DNA from: Echinarachnius parma
Taxonomy: Eukaryota; Echinodermata; Echinoidea; Clypeasteroida; Echinarachniidae
NCBI GenBank assembly: GCA_037951105.1
Contig: JBAMJV010009772.1
Location: forward strand, 1 to 64,000
Length of the DNA: 64,000 nt
Direction of reading: 5' to 3'
Shown piece after piece: positions 12,835 to 27,800 of this stretch. How positions within the stretch are numbered: the stretch's first letter is position 1; each line of letters begins with the position of its first letter. The position numbers were made by a program, and so were the translations under genes. Under the pieces are notes generated by a model that worked only from the letters and a program-made list of their open reading frames with translations, had not been told where the DNA came from and did not search any database.

Positions 12835-15800
12835 GTAATCAAAGTTGCTCAAACCCTTTCATTAGTCAACAGATATAATAATGTGTCTTTCATTTGTTCC
12901 TTGTCCTCAGGGGAGACCAGGAGAGATGGGTATGCAGGGAGACTCAGGTCCTAAAGGTCGTGATGTAAGTAAACTTCTTTATTCTTTTGTTTTTAAAGTT
13001 GATTGGCTACAAAAACATAGTAAATATGGAAAGCATAGAGCTTAGCTTTTTACAAAAGCTAATGGTACCCAATAAAGAAGAGTAAATTAAGACAATTTAG
13101 AGCAAAACTATTGACAAGATTAAGAGATGGCAAATGAACCCATTCCGGACGGGACATTCGGGCAGAGCTTTTTCTCGCCAGAGACTGGACCCAAAAATAT
13201 TTTGGCTAAGAGAGCGACGTGAACATGCAATTTAAAAACTGAGATTTCATCTTCTTTAGCATATTATTTATGAAAGAAACTGCTTTTACTAAAGAAATAA
13301 CATATCAAATATACTGGTCATTTAGTATTTTTGTTACTTTACATAACGTAGCAAGAGTGTACAATGTGTAGAAATATGACATTGAATATATATATTTTGT
13401 TGCACTTTCTAACCTTGGTAACTGGTCTGTAAAGCGGCCAATGACATTCAAGTGGGGCGGGATCGCACACTGATTATTGTAATGCAAAATAGCTTGAAGC
13501 ATGTCCAGCGTGTGTGGTGATGATCCGGAATAGGATCTATATTTATATGATGTTTCTTGATTGATATTGCATGATAAGTTTGCTAACTTTGTTGATATCG
13601 TATATTAACTTGTTTGTTTGTTTGATTGTTTGTTGGCAGGGAGAGGAGGGTCCCTATGGAGACCCCGGTCCATCAGGTCCCCCCGGCCCCCGTGGCACAA
13701 ACGGTCAGCGTGGAGCATCAGGCCCTCAGGGAATTCCAGTAAGTTATTTAAACATTTACAATTAGCAATTTTCCGTGAATGAAGAACACAGACTGCATGT
13801 AGCTGTTTATAATGTGTACAAATTCCATCCCATCTACTATTATTATCCTTGTGTATAAGGTTCGAACATTTTCACGTTCAATTTGTTCAAACATGAAGAA
13901 AACGCATGAAATTTGGGCCATGTTCACCTAGAATTTCAGGCGATTTTTTAAATTGTCCTCATAAATACATGACTCAGTTGTCAGTTCTGTCAGCTTGTAG
14001 TCAATTGCTTGCATCCCTTAATATTGTGAAGCCTAATTTATTCAGTGGTGTAGAGGATTGTTAGGGTAAATTGATGTTTTAATGGTGTTATCCATCAAAA
14101 CTTAAACAATTACAGGAGCTTTGGTACTTCAATTTAAAACCTTTATTGACACTTCTGAAAGAAGAACACATACCCTTTAAATTAGGAATGTGGACAACTT
14201 GCATCTCAAGTGATTGTTATTCCTCATTCATACTCGAAGATTTATACTGGCATAGGCCTATGTGTTATTTGTGTTCTATAGGGCTTTTGCTAAACAAGTT
14301 CTTAACATTACAATATGTCTTATTGTCGATACAAATTTTCTATTTTTTATGTTTGCCATCGTCCATGCACATGGTAAGGGAGACCGGTAATACGAAATTC
14401 ATATTGTGAATAAAACTGATCTATTTGTTCAATGTCTGTCCTTCTTCATTGACAGGGTTTAGAAGGAGAAACTGGTAATCCTGGTCCTAAGGGCCCTGGC
14501 GGTGCACCTGGTATCCCAGGAGCTCCTGGACCAGTGGGAAAACCTGGATCTTCGGTAAGTCCATTACCCTATGCTATTTGAGTCACTGGGTTAACTTAAA
14601 AACACTGTTGGTGGGTCAAAATTAGTCCATTTATTAAACACCTATATGGAATATAAGAATTAGTTTGTGGGTTAATTTAGTCCATTTAACTTACAAGTTC
14701 AGGACTGACTGATTGTGCTACATCATGTATTCTCCATAGACCCCAGCCGGAGTATTTTCAAGACTAGTCCTGAACAGTATATTAACTCATGTACAGTTGT
14801 GAGTACCAAATTGAGTGCGTCGTTTAAATTTAGTCTATGTATATTTAAACACGGGTGGGAGTACCAATTTAATTTAATTTGAGTTAGATTTAGTACATTG
14901 AAAGCTTTATGATAGCCATATGGTTTAATTAAGGACCCCTACGAAAACCACCCTGTGGCTGAAAGGGTGTTCCGCCCATGAGTTTGGAAAAAAATTAAAA
15001 AATAAAAAATAAAATATGAAGCAATTTATATTAGGATTAAATGTAACCCACTGTTGATAATTTGTGTCAGTTTGCACTCATGATAACGAAATGTTGATCC
15101 AATTAAGTCTCTGTCATGCCAATTAATGATCTGAGTGCTTGAGGTCCATGCAGTCACACCTCCAAACCAAACCAAGACGGACACCAGTCGTTAAGGGTGA
15201 TGTTGATTTTGTTTTGGCTGAATTAATGTAAGTTTTGGGATAACATTAAACATGTTGGTATTGTGCTGGTCTGTATTCTGCCCCCAAATAAGCGTGCGTT
15301 TGGAATTGAGAGACACAGCCACCCCGAACCAAAAACAACCCGAGATCAAGTACGATGAGGGGTGTTGATTTTTAGTTTGGACCAATTATTCCACCAGTGA
15401 TCCATGTATACATCATTATATACCATGCTTAACCGTTATAGTTATTTTAATTGCGCCGTTAATATAAATTCTTCTATTTTGATTCATACAGGGTCAAATG
15501 GGTCCTCAAGGATCCATGGGCCCACCCGGAGTCCAGGGTCCCGTTGGCAAGCCAGGTATCCCCGGAGTTCCAGGAACGGATGGACCGGCGGTAAGTCTTA
15601 CCTGTCATAGCGCTACTCTTTGATTGGTTAAAATATCTATGTCATCTGGGGGATAATTTCATGGGGGAAAAATCATTTTGGGGGGCTACTTTGAAAGCCG
15701 ATAATAGCACTCTTATATATTTAACTTGTAAAATGTAAAACTTTATGTACCAGACCATTCTTAAAGCTAATCATGCTATGTATTCATGAAAGAAAAGAAT

Positions 15801-18800
15801 AGCATGAAAATGGTATAACGATTTTGATTTTTCTTGATTTTTTCTGTACTGTTACATTTCATTGCAGACTTCTACATAACTTTATTCAAAAGTTTACCCA
15901 TTTCGAGTATAAAATCTTTGAAAAAAGTATTAAAAACGTATCTGAAGGTATTATCACTAGCCTAAACTGTATATATACTTTGTTAATTTCTTAATATGTT
16001 ACAGATTCGTACGCTTGCCAAAATAGTGCCACTACCTGCCCCGGGCAATCAGGCTAGTGCTTGTTTTGCGCTCTAGCTGCTTAGCTTTGTAATAAGTTAT
16101 AATTAAATTTCATTTCATTTATCTATTTTTATTTCCAAACAAATTATGGTTGAAAATGGAGAGTTGTTATGAAAAGCAATGCTTGTAATTTGCAGCAATC
16201 TAAAATTAAAGGTAACAACTACCTTACACTACAGGGGAAAAAATACCCACAATATTACAGTTATGATCTTTCTAATATTTATAATTTTCTGTCATGCAGG
16301 GCCACCCAGGCCAGGACGGACAGCCAGGACCAAAAGGATCAATGGTAAGTAAAATGTTTGATTATACTTAATTAAAGCCTTCATGTGACAATAGGCACAT
16401 AGGGCAGTGTCATTTTCTCAATTCTGTAGCCCTAGGGCGCACGTCTTCTTCTAGTGTAGTGAAAGATACAGAAGGGAGCCAGTCTTCTGGTTGTTCAATA
16501 CATTCAACTTCACTTCTCGATTCTATAAATTTTGAGAAGCTGGCTAGAAGGGAGTAGGCCTTTGGCATGACTAGGCCGGGGTTAGATACCGGGACCTCCC
16601 ATGAGACTGACTCTCTGACCGCTAATTTACTAGCCTAAGTACTAGATCATCCTTATGAGATCTTAGTGTTTTTCATCTTATAATTTGTTTGATTTTGGAA
16701 GAACTCTGATGATTTTGGTGCTATTAAAGGGGTATTCCGGGCCTGATAAAACCATTCGTTATTTGAATAAGCAGAATAAGAGGCATAATTGGTGAAAATT
16801 TGATCCAAATCGGACAAGAAACACGGGAGTTATACCTATTTGAACATCATGTAGTAATGAGCGATCGTTTCAAAATTGCCGCCATATGCAACATCATTGA
16901 CGAGCAACTCGCCATGGCTTTAGTACATGAAAATACACTTATTTCTCATTTTCGTTACTAAAAATTAATTTTTCTCTGCTTGTTTTCACGAACTCATAGA
17001 AGAATATCGATGGGCCAACCTCTTTGGAATTTGTAAGCTCATAAATTTGCTTTGTTATTAAGAAAATTTAAATTTTTAAAAATTTCCATGTAGAAGTCAA
17101 AATGGCTGCAGCTCGCAAGTGACGTCACGATCGATAGCAATTGCGAACGATACTAAAAATCGGAGCAAAGTTCATCCTGTCATAACTTTTTTATTGCTCT
17201 ACCATTTTGGCTCAGATTTTCGATCATGATTCTTCATGTTCACTTCATTTTATAGCAAACATCACATTTCTGGGGTGGAATTCCCCTTTAAATGGTAATC
17301 AGGAACACGTAACTATTGGGGGCTTGTCTGGGATATTTGTAGTTTTTCTCTGCAAATTGAGGTAATTTTGCCAGTTTTCTGTGTAATGTTTTGTTCACAT
17401 TGTGATAATCGTGACCACGTAACAAATTGATATTGTTATTTTACTTTACTTATAGGGCCCGCCTGGTCCAATCGGTGCGGCAGGTTACAGAGGGCCCCTC
17501 GGTGTGAAAGGTGCCCGTGGTGTCGCCGGTGCAGAAGGTCAGAAGGGAACTTTGGTAAGTTCAAATGTTTTTCGGAAAGTTTTGCTTTCCATGGTAGTGT
17601 TGCTTGCATATTAAAGATTGTCAAACATAGGGATGCTATACACACAGCGGATCGCCATTTTGAACTAGGCTAGTTGTGTGCACTGCGTAACACTCAGCCA
17701 GTGTGTCTTAAGAACCCTAGCTGCTCAGGGTAACACAATATAATTCGGTGTGATGGCCGGCTGAGAGAAAATGTAGTCCTGAAAAGGGCTGTACATTCTA
17801 TCTAAGATAAGGACTGTAGTAACTATGATCTTCAACTCAGTATAAAGGTCTTGAATGCAGAATTTGGTATTGCTATAATTTCTTAAATCATTATTGATTT
17901 ATTGATTTATTTATTTATTAAGGTTTGATTTCAACGAGATTGCCCTGTTGCTTGTAATGAAGGATTATCTGCAATTATGATTGGATAGTTATGTTGTCAT
18001 TTGCATCCAACCATCTTGGCTTGAACTTTAATTACAGCAATATATCCTTGTATATAAAAATAAACAAAATTAACTAATAACCGCCCATTTTTGTGGTAGG
18101 TTAAACGCTAAATGGACTGTTTACACCTCGAGATCTGAAGGCAATATTCGCCAATCAATTCATATTTTTGAATACCTAAATTGTAGATCCTAAGAATTAA
18201 AATGTAAATCCTGAACACATTAAAATTCACTTATAGATAAATTGGACTCAAACCTGGATTTCTGCAAGAAATTCTAAAGTACACCTTAGTTTATAAATGT
18301 GTCTTATCACTATGCTTATTATTTGCTAAATTATGTGATGCAGATATAAACAACCTTTCCCTCAATATTTCATTATTTGACGATTTGTCTTATTTTTTAG
18401 GGAACCGATGGTCTTCCAGGTTTCAAAGGAGAGATTGGCGGTAAAGGAGAAAGGGTAAGTTATAATTGCTTCCCTCAAAATAGATTATTATAATTATCAT
18501 TTGTTGTTTGTGGGTTAAAGCCGAATTTGTATATTTATATTCATTGCAACATTTAACGGGGTGGGATTATACCAAACATTGATCATGTTCCTTACATAAA
18601 TTCTCATCACTCAATCCGGTACACCTGTTAAAAGGAAAATTTACTTAAGCACAACAACTTACCCAATTAAGCAGATACAACTTTTTGTTTTGTTATTGAC
18701 TAAACAGTTGTATTGTTTAATTTGTTTATCTATTTGTTTTGTTCATCACATATTTTTCTTTTTTCTTTTAATAAGTTGTATCATATTTTTATCAGGGATG

Positions 18801-21800
18801 CCATTTAAAATTTTTTTTTTTAATCCAGCCCAAAATTGATTTATTATTTTGTTGTTATTATTTGAGTTTTCATGTTTTTAAACGTAAACTTTGTCTATTT
18901 GTTTTGTTCTATACAGGGATATCAAGGAGTGCCAGGACCGAGAGGACCCGAGGGTATAGTCGGAGTTAAGGTAAAAAAACAATTAAATGAAAATAAGGCT
19001 TCCCCGCAATTCGAACCTGAGACCGCCGGATTGCTATACCAGTTCTCTACCAACTGAGCTCAAATTATCTTGTGATGGTTGCACATCCCTGAACCCTTTT
19101 TGATGCATGTGATAATGATTTTTAAGAAACAAGTGTGGCACAAAATTTACTCTGGCCACAAATTCTCTTGACAACAGACACATAATATAAGTTGTAATGA
19201 ATAACAGAGAAAATTTTCTAGGAAATATAATTCATATTTATGTCAGAATAAAGAAGTAACCGTCTCAACCAAGGTCCACTGAATATGTAACAATATAGCT
19301 TTAATTTGTCTCCATTAGCAGGGTGCAAACAAAGAAATACACAGTGAGAAAAATGAGCTTCCTGTGGAGTTAATGTTAGCTTACATTTAAATACATTGTT
19401 GCAAATTGTTGGCGGGAACTGTGCCTATATATTGACCAGTGATGAAATAAACCTAGCTGTTTCTATAGCGTTTTGAAATCATGTTTTTAGCGTATATACA
19501 TTATGTTGACAGTTGATAGTAATGGTTTTCTTTCTCTCGTTGTGCTATAGGGAGAGCAAGGAGTACCAGGAGAATCCGGCCCACTTGGACAACCGGGAGA
19601 TCAGGTAAGAAGCCAGAATGTTGTCTCAAGTATTCAGGCTTGCAATTAGTTTGTCGGTGGAGAAAGAGAAGAATGCTAAGTAATTCTTGTTTTTACTTCG
19701 TAGAACTGTAGAAACCAAATGTAGCTCTCTTTGCTTTTTGATAAACATATATAAATACTAAAAGAAATAGTGAGTATCTGAAAACTGGGCATCATTATAG
19801 AGGAAGCTCCGATCGACAAGATGGTGTACCTGACTCAATTTAGCCCCAAACTGACTCCCTTACCACTCTCACCCGGCGAGTTCCTTTGATTGTATAATGT
19901 GTGTGACTTGGGGAAGATACATTTAAATCAATCTTCCTGTGCAATTAGTCACTTATGGTATTATACTTAAATATCAGACTTTCTTCTAAATGTTAAATGC
20001 TCAAATATCTTTCCTTACCATTCTGATACCTCTTAAACTTGCTTAACTACAGATGTTTATTCATTTCACTTCAACTCTCCTCTTTGTCTCTTTAATGGAA
20101 TTGAATTGATTTGATTTCAGATTTGCATTTAAAAGATTTGCATTTTAAAAACATGTATACATACAGGTCATTCTAGCATAACAAATATGAACAAATTAAA
20201 CTGAAGAAGAAACACACAATGGCAATGATGTTGTAAATGTGGGGATTATAAAAAGTCACTCATGACTTGTATAAAGCATAACCCCTTAATATTATGTTAA
20301 TTTCTTTTGTTTTTACCTCATGAATCTAGGGACCACCTGGACCACCTGGTATGCCTGGTTACCCTGGCAATGTCGGAGATAAGGTGAGTTAATTTTAGAT
20401 GAAAATTATTTCTTATACTCTTCTATTGAAAGTTCTTTCTTATGTACCATTTTAACGTGTTCTAGAGAAATGTTTGGTTATAACTTGTATTCTCCTTAGG
20501 TTCTTGCATAATCTAGCTGGATAACTTTCGGGACCATTAGTGAAAGATTAAATCCATTGGAAATTGAGCTAGATATTTAGTATGTCTTGCCTATGGCAAT
20601 GTTTAAATCTACCAAACGTAATTGCCTTCAGGCGTACATTATACGGTTATCACAATTCTTTATTTAAAAATGGTTTTTTTAACTTGCAAAGTGTTTTAGT
20701 ACCTGCCAATTACCAAATGAAAGATAGTTCACGTAATAATGTAGGTGTTGTATTCAAATTTCAAATCAATGCAAAGCGCATTGTATTTGTAATGACTAGT
20801 ATTTGGGTTGGCTGTGTACTGTTTATTTCTGCACATGTTTGATTTATTGAAACATAACTATAATTATCATTTAACTTTCAGGGAGAAATTGGCCATCATG
20901 GAAAGAGAGGACGCAGTGGACGGAAAGGATCAAGGGTAAGATAACACTTGTATTTTGATTATTATTTGATTGACTGGTCTACTATTTTTAACCTCTTCAA
21001 GACCAATATTTAATTTTTGTTATGATATACAATATCAATGAAAAAATGAGCAAAGAAAATGGAGTTTCTCCCGGATTCGAACTCGAGACATCCGGATCGC
21101 TAGACCGGTGCTCTACCAGCTGAGCTTTAGAAAACCCTGACGCTGTGTTCGTCCCTGAAACCCCTTAGTATTCAATGCTTGTGTTGGTCAGAAACTATTA
21201 TAACTCCCTAGATTCCAACATATTCCATCCCGAGTACTTTCAAGACCAGTTTTTAAAGGCTTAACCATTTTGATAAATCCATTGCGTGTGTCTGCCTCCT
21301 TCCTATGCATGTTTGTGTAAGTGTTCATGCCTCTTTATAGACTACATTTTTCATGTACAATTGGACAAAAGAAGCAGAAGTAGTCAGAGAACAAAGGGAG
21401 TCATGCAGTGAGTTTGTTGACATGTGCACAAAAAAATGGGATAAAATGTGTAATTTTGTGATCTGATATGTCCACTAAGTGATATGTGAAGATTTCAAAA
21501 ATATATAACAAATGTTATTTGGCGAAGGAATGAGCTTATATACTCATTGCAATAACTTTGTACACAATCATAACTGTCCAGTGGATAATTAAAAATCTGA
21601 ACACTTCAAGTGTAAATATCTTTTTAATGAAAGGGAAAATTAAAAAAAAAAAAACTTGTTCCATGCTTCTATTGGTAATATGAAAACAACAAGGCATGAG
21701 AGGACAACTAGAGTTGAACAAGTTTTTGGATTTGGAGGAGGGGATATTGGAGCCAATATGGAAGCTGTTTGGCAATTGGCGATGAATGGCTTGTTGTAAT

Positions 21801-24800
21801 CCAATAGGATAAGCATATTATATAGTTGTTGCATTACAGTATGTGTATGGTTTGCATCCATGATTATATCGTTTGTCGAAGGGGGGAGCGTTTGAAGAAC
21901 GAGTTACTATTAACAAAGCTATGAGTTGATGGCAGTTAAATCCTGTCTTAATATCTTGTTTCTTTATGAGCAAATGACGAGACGTAAACAATTGTTATGA
22001 TGATGATGATAAATAATGGCTTTGTTATTTTGTTGCGACAGGGTCCACCAGGTTCGAGGGGACAGATAGGAGAGACCGGTCCCCTGGGTCCGGTTGGCCC
22101 AAGGGGTCCTCAGGGAATCCAGGGAGTTGCTGGTGAATTTGTAAGTAAATGTATACTAAATGGTCATTTTTATTCTCCTTAAAAAAATTGGTTACCTATT
22201 GAATGAAAAAAGGCCACAAGTTGAAAAGCAGATAAATGGATATCAACATGAAGCTAAATAGAAGCTCTCCTTATAATTAGTAAATTATTGTATTTTTCTT
22301 ATTTGTTATTTTTAATTTATTGTAAGATATGATTTTAGGTTATAGTTATTATTGTTCAATAGGAACACTGAAATTAATCACGTAGTCGTTAATTATGTGA
22401 CTATACATTTAAAACTTTAAAGTTTAATTGATTATTTTAAATAAAGTGCTGATTCTATTTAGATTCATTTTAGATCATTAAAATGACTTACTCATAAATT
22501 AATAATGAGTAATGTGTAATTTGAAGTTTGTTTAATTGATTTATATTTGCTGTAATCTACTTTGTAACCATGTGAAAAAAGAATTTCCCATCAATTTGAA
22601 CAATAAAACCATATCAAATCAAATCAAATCAGGAACATTTAAATTTGCTTCATGTTGATAAGTCTCAATATCATATATATATATATATATATATTATTAT
22701 AAATATGTATGCCCATGCTCATATTTCATTATTACTTTTTCTTCCTACCAGGGTGAGCAAGGAGAGAGAGGTCCTCCAGGTCCTAATGGAGATCAAGTGA
22801 GTCTTACAATTGATTTTCTTAAAGGGGTTGAGTCATCTGAAGCTAGAGGGCGCTTTTGTAAAACCCTCAGGGCAGTGCTGGGTTTCCTTGACTATAGGAC
22901 AGTTTGCATGAATTACCAAAACATCATGACATTAATGTTTTTATTATTTTTATTGAAAATACACAGCATCCGTATGGTGTCTCCCTTAGACCACTTTGAA
23001 AAGCTTTACAGATTATACATCCTTATGTGCTGAATTGATACCCGTTGATTGTGATAGAAATAAATTGTAAGTCTGTGCATTTGTTTTTAAGGTTTGTATA
23101 TATGATTCTAGTTAGATGAACTGATAATAGATTGTGTGAAATATATGTAAATCTTGTGCAAATTGTTGAACTTCATTTCCTTACAGGTATAGTATATGTT
23201 CCATTGTTTCCATAAGTGATATTATTTGAGTCACAAGAACTATATCATTTGTGACTAATCAATTATTATGTACCATACATTGTTTGTAGATGCCAGCCTG
23301 ATTGTTTTCCATAACCAGGCCTAAATGGAAAGTAATTATATGTATATAAATGTTTATTTTCCTTCTAATTACCAGGGATCACCAGGTCAACAGGGACCTC
23401 GTGGATTTGCTGGACCAAAGGGACCACCTGTAAGTATCATGAATCATACTTTCTCTTATTCCTTTGCAATGCAGGAATTGATTTTTTATTTTAGGGGGCT
23501 ACTTTTCCAATCTGATGGATATCACAGAATATTTCACATATGGCAATTTCAGGGTCTACCTCCTGATTTCAGGGGGCTATTTTGAAAATTAGGGGGGAAA
23601 TCGCCCTCAGTCCTCGTATATTTCCTACCCTGTTCCTTTGAGTGTCATGGTCAACTCAAGTCACAATTCTCATAAAATCAGATATTTTATCAGATATGTT
23701 ACTAATTACACACCATAGACTTCAGTACGCAATGAATGGACATATCTTATCGAGCTGAAATCTCTTTCTATTCGATAGATGAATGGGGGTTAAAAAAAAT
23801 ATTTTCACATTAACAAGAGCATGGATGTTATTTTATTTTAAAACGCTACTTGTCTTAGCATTGTATACAAGCTAAGATTGTAATTATCACTCAATGGCAC
23901 CATCATATTGTGGGCTATACACACGCAGATGGTTATATCAAAGAATAAAATAGTCATGCCATTGGCTTCCATATCTTTAAATGAATACCCATCAACACAG
24001 TGGCCCATTCGCTTCGAAGAACATAAATATTTACATCTTTTAAAAATGCTCCTGATATTGACCTTGACCTTTGACCTTTGTTTTGTTTCCATGAATACAG
24101 GGATCCACAGGTCAGGATGGTATGCCAGGCTTCCCTGGAGCTCGTGGAGATAGTGTAAGTAAATAATTATAATAACAACGGTTATTTGTATAGCGCTATT
24201 CACATGAGGATCATAGCGCTGTACACTATTATTGTTACCCCGGTCAACGGATTAACACTGTAATCGTTCCTGCACATGAAGTGCAAATTTTGAACTCCCT
24301 AGGGAGTATTCCAGCCAGGCGCCTGTAAGTAGATAATCAATTGGGGAGGCCTTTGCAGATCATTTTTACCTAAATGGTAGGGTTACCCAATATCAGAGGA
24401 GAACATGTCCAACGTCACATGACTATACTAGTGGTTTGCTTATTATTTAATGAATACATTTATGGACCTTTATGAAATGAATCGTTAGGTTACTTTAATA
24501 CCAAGCTAGCTGTCTGTTGCTGGGCTAATAGTTTGAACGTTCTTTTTTGAAAGTTTTTTTTTACAAAAGTTCTTTTAAGATATGACTGGTCTTTGATACA
24601 TTTCTATGGCCCCGATGAGAGTTTTTATACTACCTACTTCTCAATTTTACTCATTTGATACAATGTTTGTATTTTCAGGGAGAGCCCGGAGAACGAGGAG
24701 CGGCTGGACCTGCTGGTGTCATTGGACCTCAAGTAAGTCTGGATTCAGATTAACTGAAAGTTTGTTGTTGTTTTTTACCTTGGATAAAGATAAGATTACA

Positions 24801-27800
24801 TTTTTTTCCTTAAAGGGATCTAGTTACTTTGTTGACAAGTGCAAAAAGGGATGAGTGATTAATAAAATGTGTATTGGTGTAATCTGATATGTCCACAAAG
24901 CAATGTGTGAAAATTTCACGTTAATTGGATGTTTTTTTGGTAGAGAAATGAGCAAAAATGCGAAGCGATATTCACTTACTCATTGCACTTACTTTGTACA
25001 CGGCTTAAATTATCCTGTAGACAGTTTAACATCTGAACACTTGAATCGTAAATATCTTTTGAACGAAATGGAAATTTGAAAAACCGAAACCTGTGCTTTA
25101 ATTGTTGATATGAATATGACATGGTATGATAGAACCACTAGAGTTACAATTAAGTTTGAAGGATTTGGACAATGTTACTAAGTCCCTTTAAAAAGGGATT
25201 TTAATGGATTAATATAACATTGTAGTTTTGACCTTGAATTAAGATGAGATTATGTTATTCTCTGTGGATTAGTTATATTTTTTTCCCCTCGTGGATTAAG
25301 ATTAGATTGTGGTTATCACCTTAAGTTCATCTTTTTTAAATGCAAACACGTGTTTGTCCATTGTTCTTCGTAATAGGAAATGTAGGCAAATATATGCATA
25401 ATATTCAATTGAAAACTGTAAAAAATTTTTTTAAAAGGGTAAGAATGCAAAGGGTTAATTTATTTGTCTATAATGATCAACCATCAATATTATTTGCACC
25501 AGTTTTGATATTTTTCTTTGGAACATGGCAATTACCCACTATATAAACAGGTAACCCTGGTCCTCTATAGGTCCCTACATATATTGTATCATGTATTGTT
25601 ATTCCTATACAAGCTAAAAGATTTTGGATTTTGCGATGGAATTTGTATTCGATTGGGATTATAATGTTCTTTTGTTGTTGTATGACACAGGGAACAAATG
25701 GAGAACCAGGTCCTCTATAGGTCCCTAAATGTCTGTTATTTCTATACAAGTTAAAAGTTTTTGATTTTGTGATGGAATTTGTATTCGATTGGGATTATAA
25801 TGTTCTTTTGTTGTTGTATGACACAGGGAACAAATGGAGAACCAGGCCCCGTTGGACCCACAGGATTCCCAGGATCCCCAGGTCAGCCCGGAGAGGTCGG
25901 TCCTTCAGGAAATGATGGGCAGCAAGGAACTCCAGTAAGTTTACCAATTTCAGCCATCAGTTTTGTCCTTTTTTAAAATCAAATACTCGTATCCAATACT
26001 TTATTTTATGGTAATCATTTATGTATATGTGCAAAGAATGCATGTTTGTTTTAGTAAAAATATGTTTCTACTTTAGTTGAATTGATATTTGCATTTTGGT
26101 ATTTGAAATTAACGAAATTCATTAAGTTAAAAAAAATCTTTGTACTATCTTATACCAGAGTTATTTTCTGTTGTCTTATCCCTTTAAAAACATTGTATGT
26201 ACATGTATACTCTTCTGGGATAGCACCTTTCAGTTTTACTTGATAGTATGTATAATAGTAATTTATACGCAGTATAGTATGCTGAACCTTTCTTTCTTCT
26301 ATTTCAAATTTTACAGTGCATAGAGACATATGTGATATGCGCGTTATAAATACATTATTATTATTATTATTATCCAGGGCCCACCAGGAGCGCTTGGACC
26401 CCCAGGTCTGCAGGGACCGGAGGGTACGCGAGGCTTTGCTGGAGAGCGTGGACTGAGGGGAGAACAGGTCAGTTTTGTATATTTATGAAACAAATATATA
26501 TTTGTAACACTAATAGAAATAAATAATAATGTTTGAAATGTATTGCTACTGATATTTGAAACATTAATTTAATTTACTTTAATTGAAGAATCTAACTAAT
26601 TACCTGTTTCGTTCATACTCGAGTTCCTTGATTCCAAAGTCACATGTGCTATATGGAATTAATATATCAACGATGATAACATTTGTTACAACAATCTGTC
26701 AATAAGTTTCTTAAATTGTTCAACAAATTGAACTTGATTGAATCCCCAAAAGCCACAGCATGCCGAGTTACTATTTCTGGGCTTTAATTCTTCGCTGATT
26801 TTTCGTTTGTAGCTAAGCTATATTGTGATAGGTATTTGCATGAAGTTTGCGTAATTATATGAATCAAATCTTTAGAATCTACACTGTGTTTTATCTCACA
26901 CATGTTTTCTCCGTCATTTTGCAGGGTCTTGAAGGTATGAAGGGAGGAGACGGACCCCCGGGACCTGATGGTCCTCCAGTAAGTTGAAATCAATATCTTT
27001 GTGTATATTTGGTTCATTTTCATTTTATTGGGACTTGGTGTAAATTGATATGTTTAATTTTATATATATGTATGAATGTATACTGATTAGTTAGACTTAT
27101 TAAAAGTATGATAGTAATTGGAAATATTTTAGAATTGCTATGAGTGTAATAATAACATTGAAGAAATATCTGTAATAAGATGTGTTTAAATAAATGAAAT
27201 ATATAAATAAAGGATAGCAACAATTTATTCTCATTTCAATTGCTATGTAAAAGGTGTTTTGTTTGGTTCAAGTTTAGTGGGAAAAAACAACATATCTATA
27301 CAATATCTGTGTGATCATCAAATGCTTATAAAAGATATTTCAAATTTTGATAATGTGAAAATGTTGTGGCTATGTCATCACTAATGAATGATAAGAAAGT
27401 ATCAAATTTTCTCTCGTTATTGATTGAATTTTGATTAAATGTTTGCATTTTCTCTTGTTTGACAGGGACCACAAGGACAAATTGGACCCCCAGGCCCGCC
27501 AGGTGGTATTGGTCTGCCGGTATGTATACCCTCCAACAAGCCCCTAATAAGTACTTTGGTTCTTTCATGTTGAGTCTCATTGATCCTGTAGATAATTCAA
27601 TTGGTTCAGATGACTTTGAATCAGAGTAAATTATAGCATATACCTTCCTCCATGTTTATTTGTGATGGGAAGAAGTGAAGAAAAACAATGTAGTTATCAT
27701 AATTACACTTTGATTACCATGGTTTTCTTTTGACATATGTAATATAGCAATGCAAATTATTAACTGTCATATATTTCGAGCATATAAAATGTATCTTTAA

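Noticed and set aside
12745-12835. CRISPR-like or regulatory tandem array
   Set aside because: Simple TATC tetranucleotide repeat in a eukaryotic intron.
21061-21134. Functional tRNA-Ala(AGC) on the minus strand
   Set aside because: A and B boxes are present but the T stem and acceptor stem have several mismatches and a similar eroded copy lies nearby, pointing to a SINE or pseudogene.
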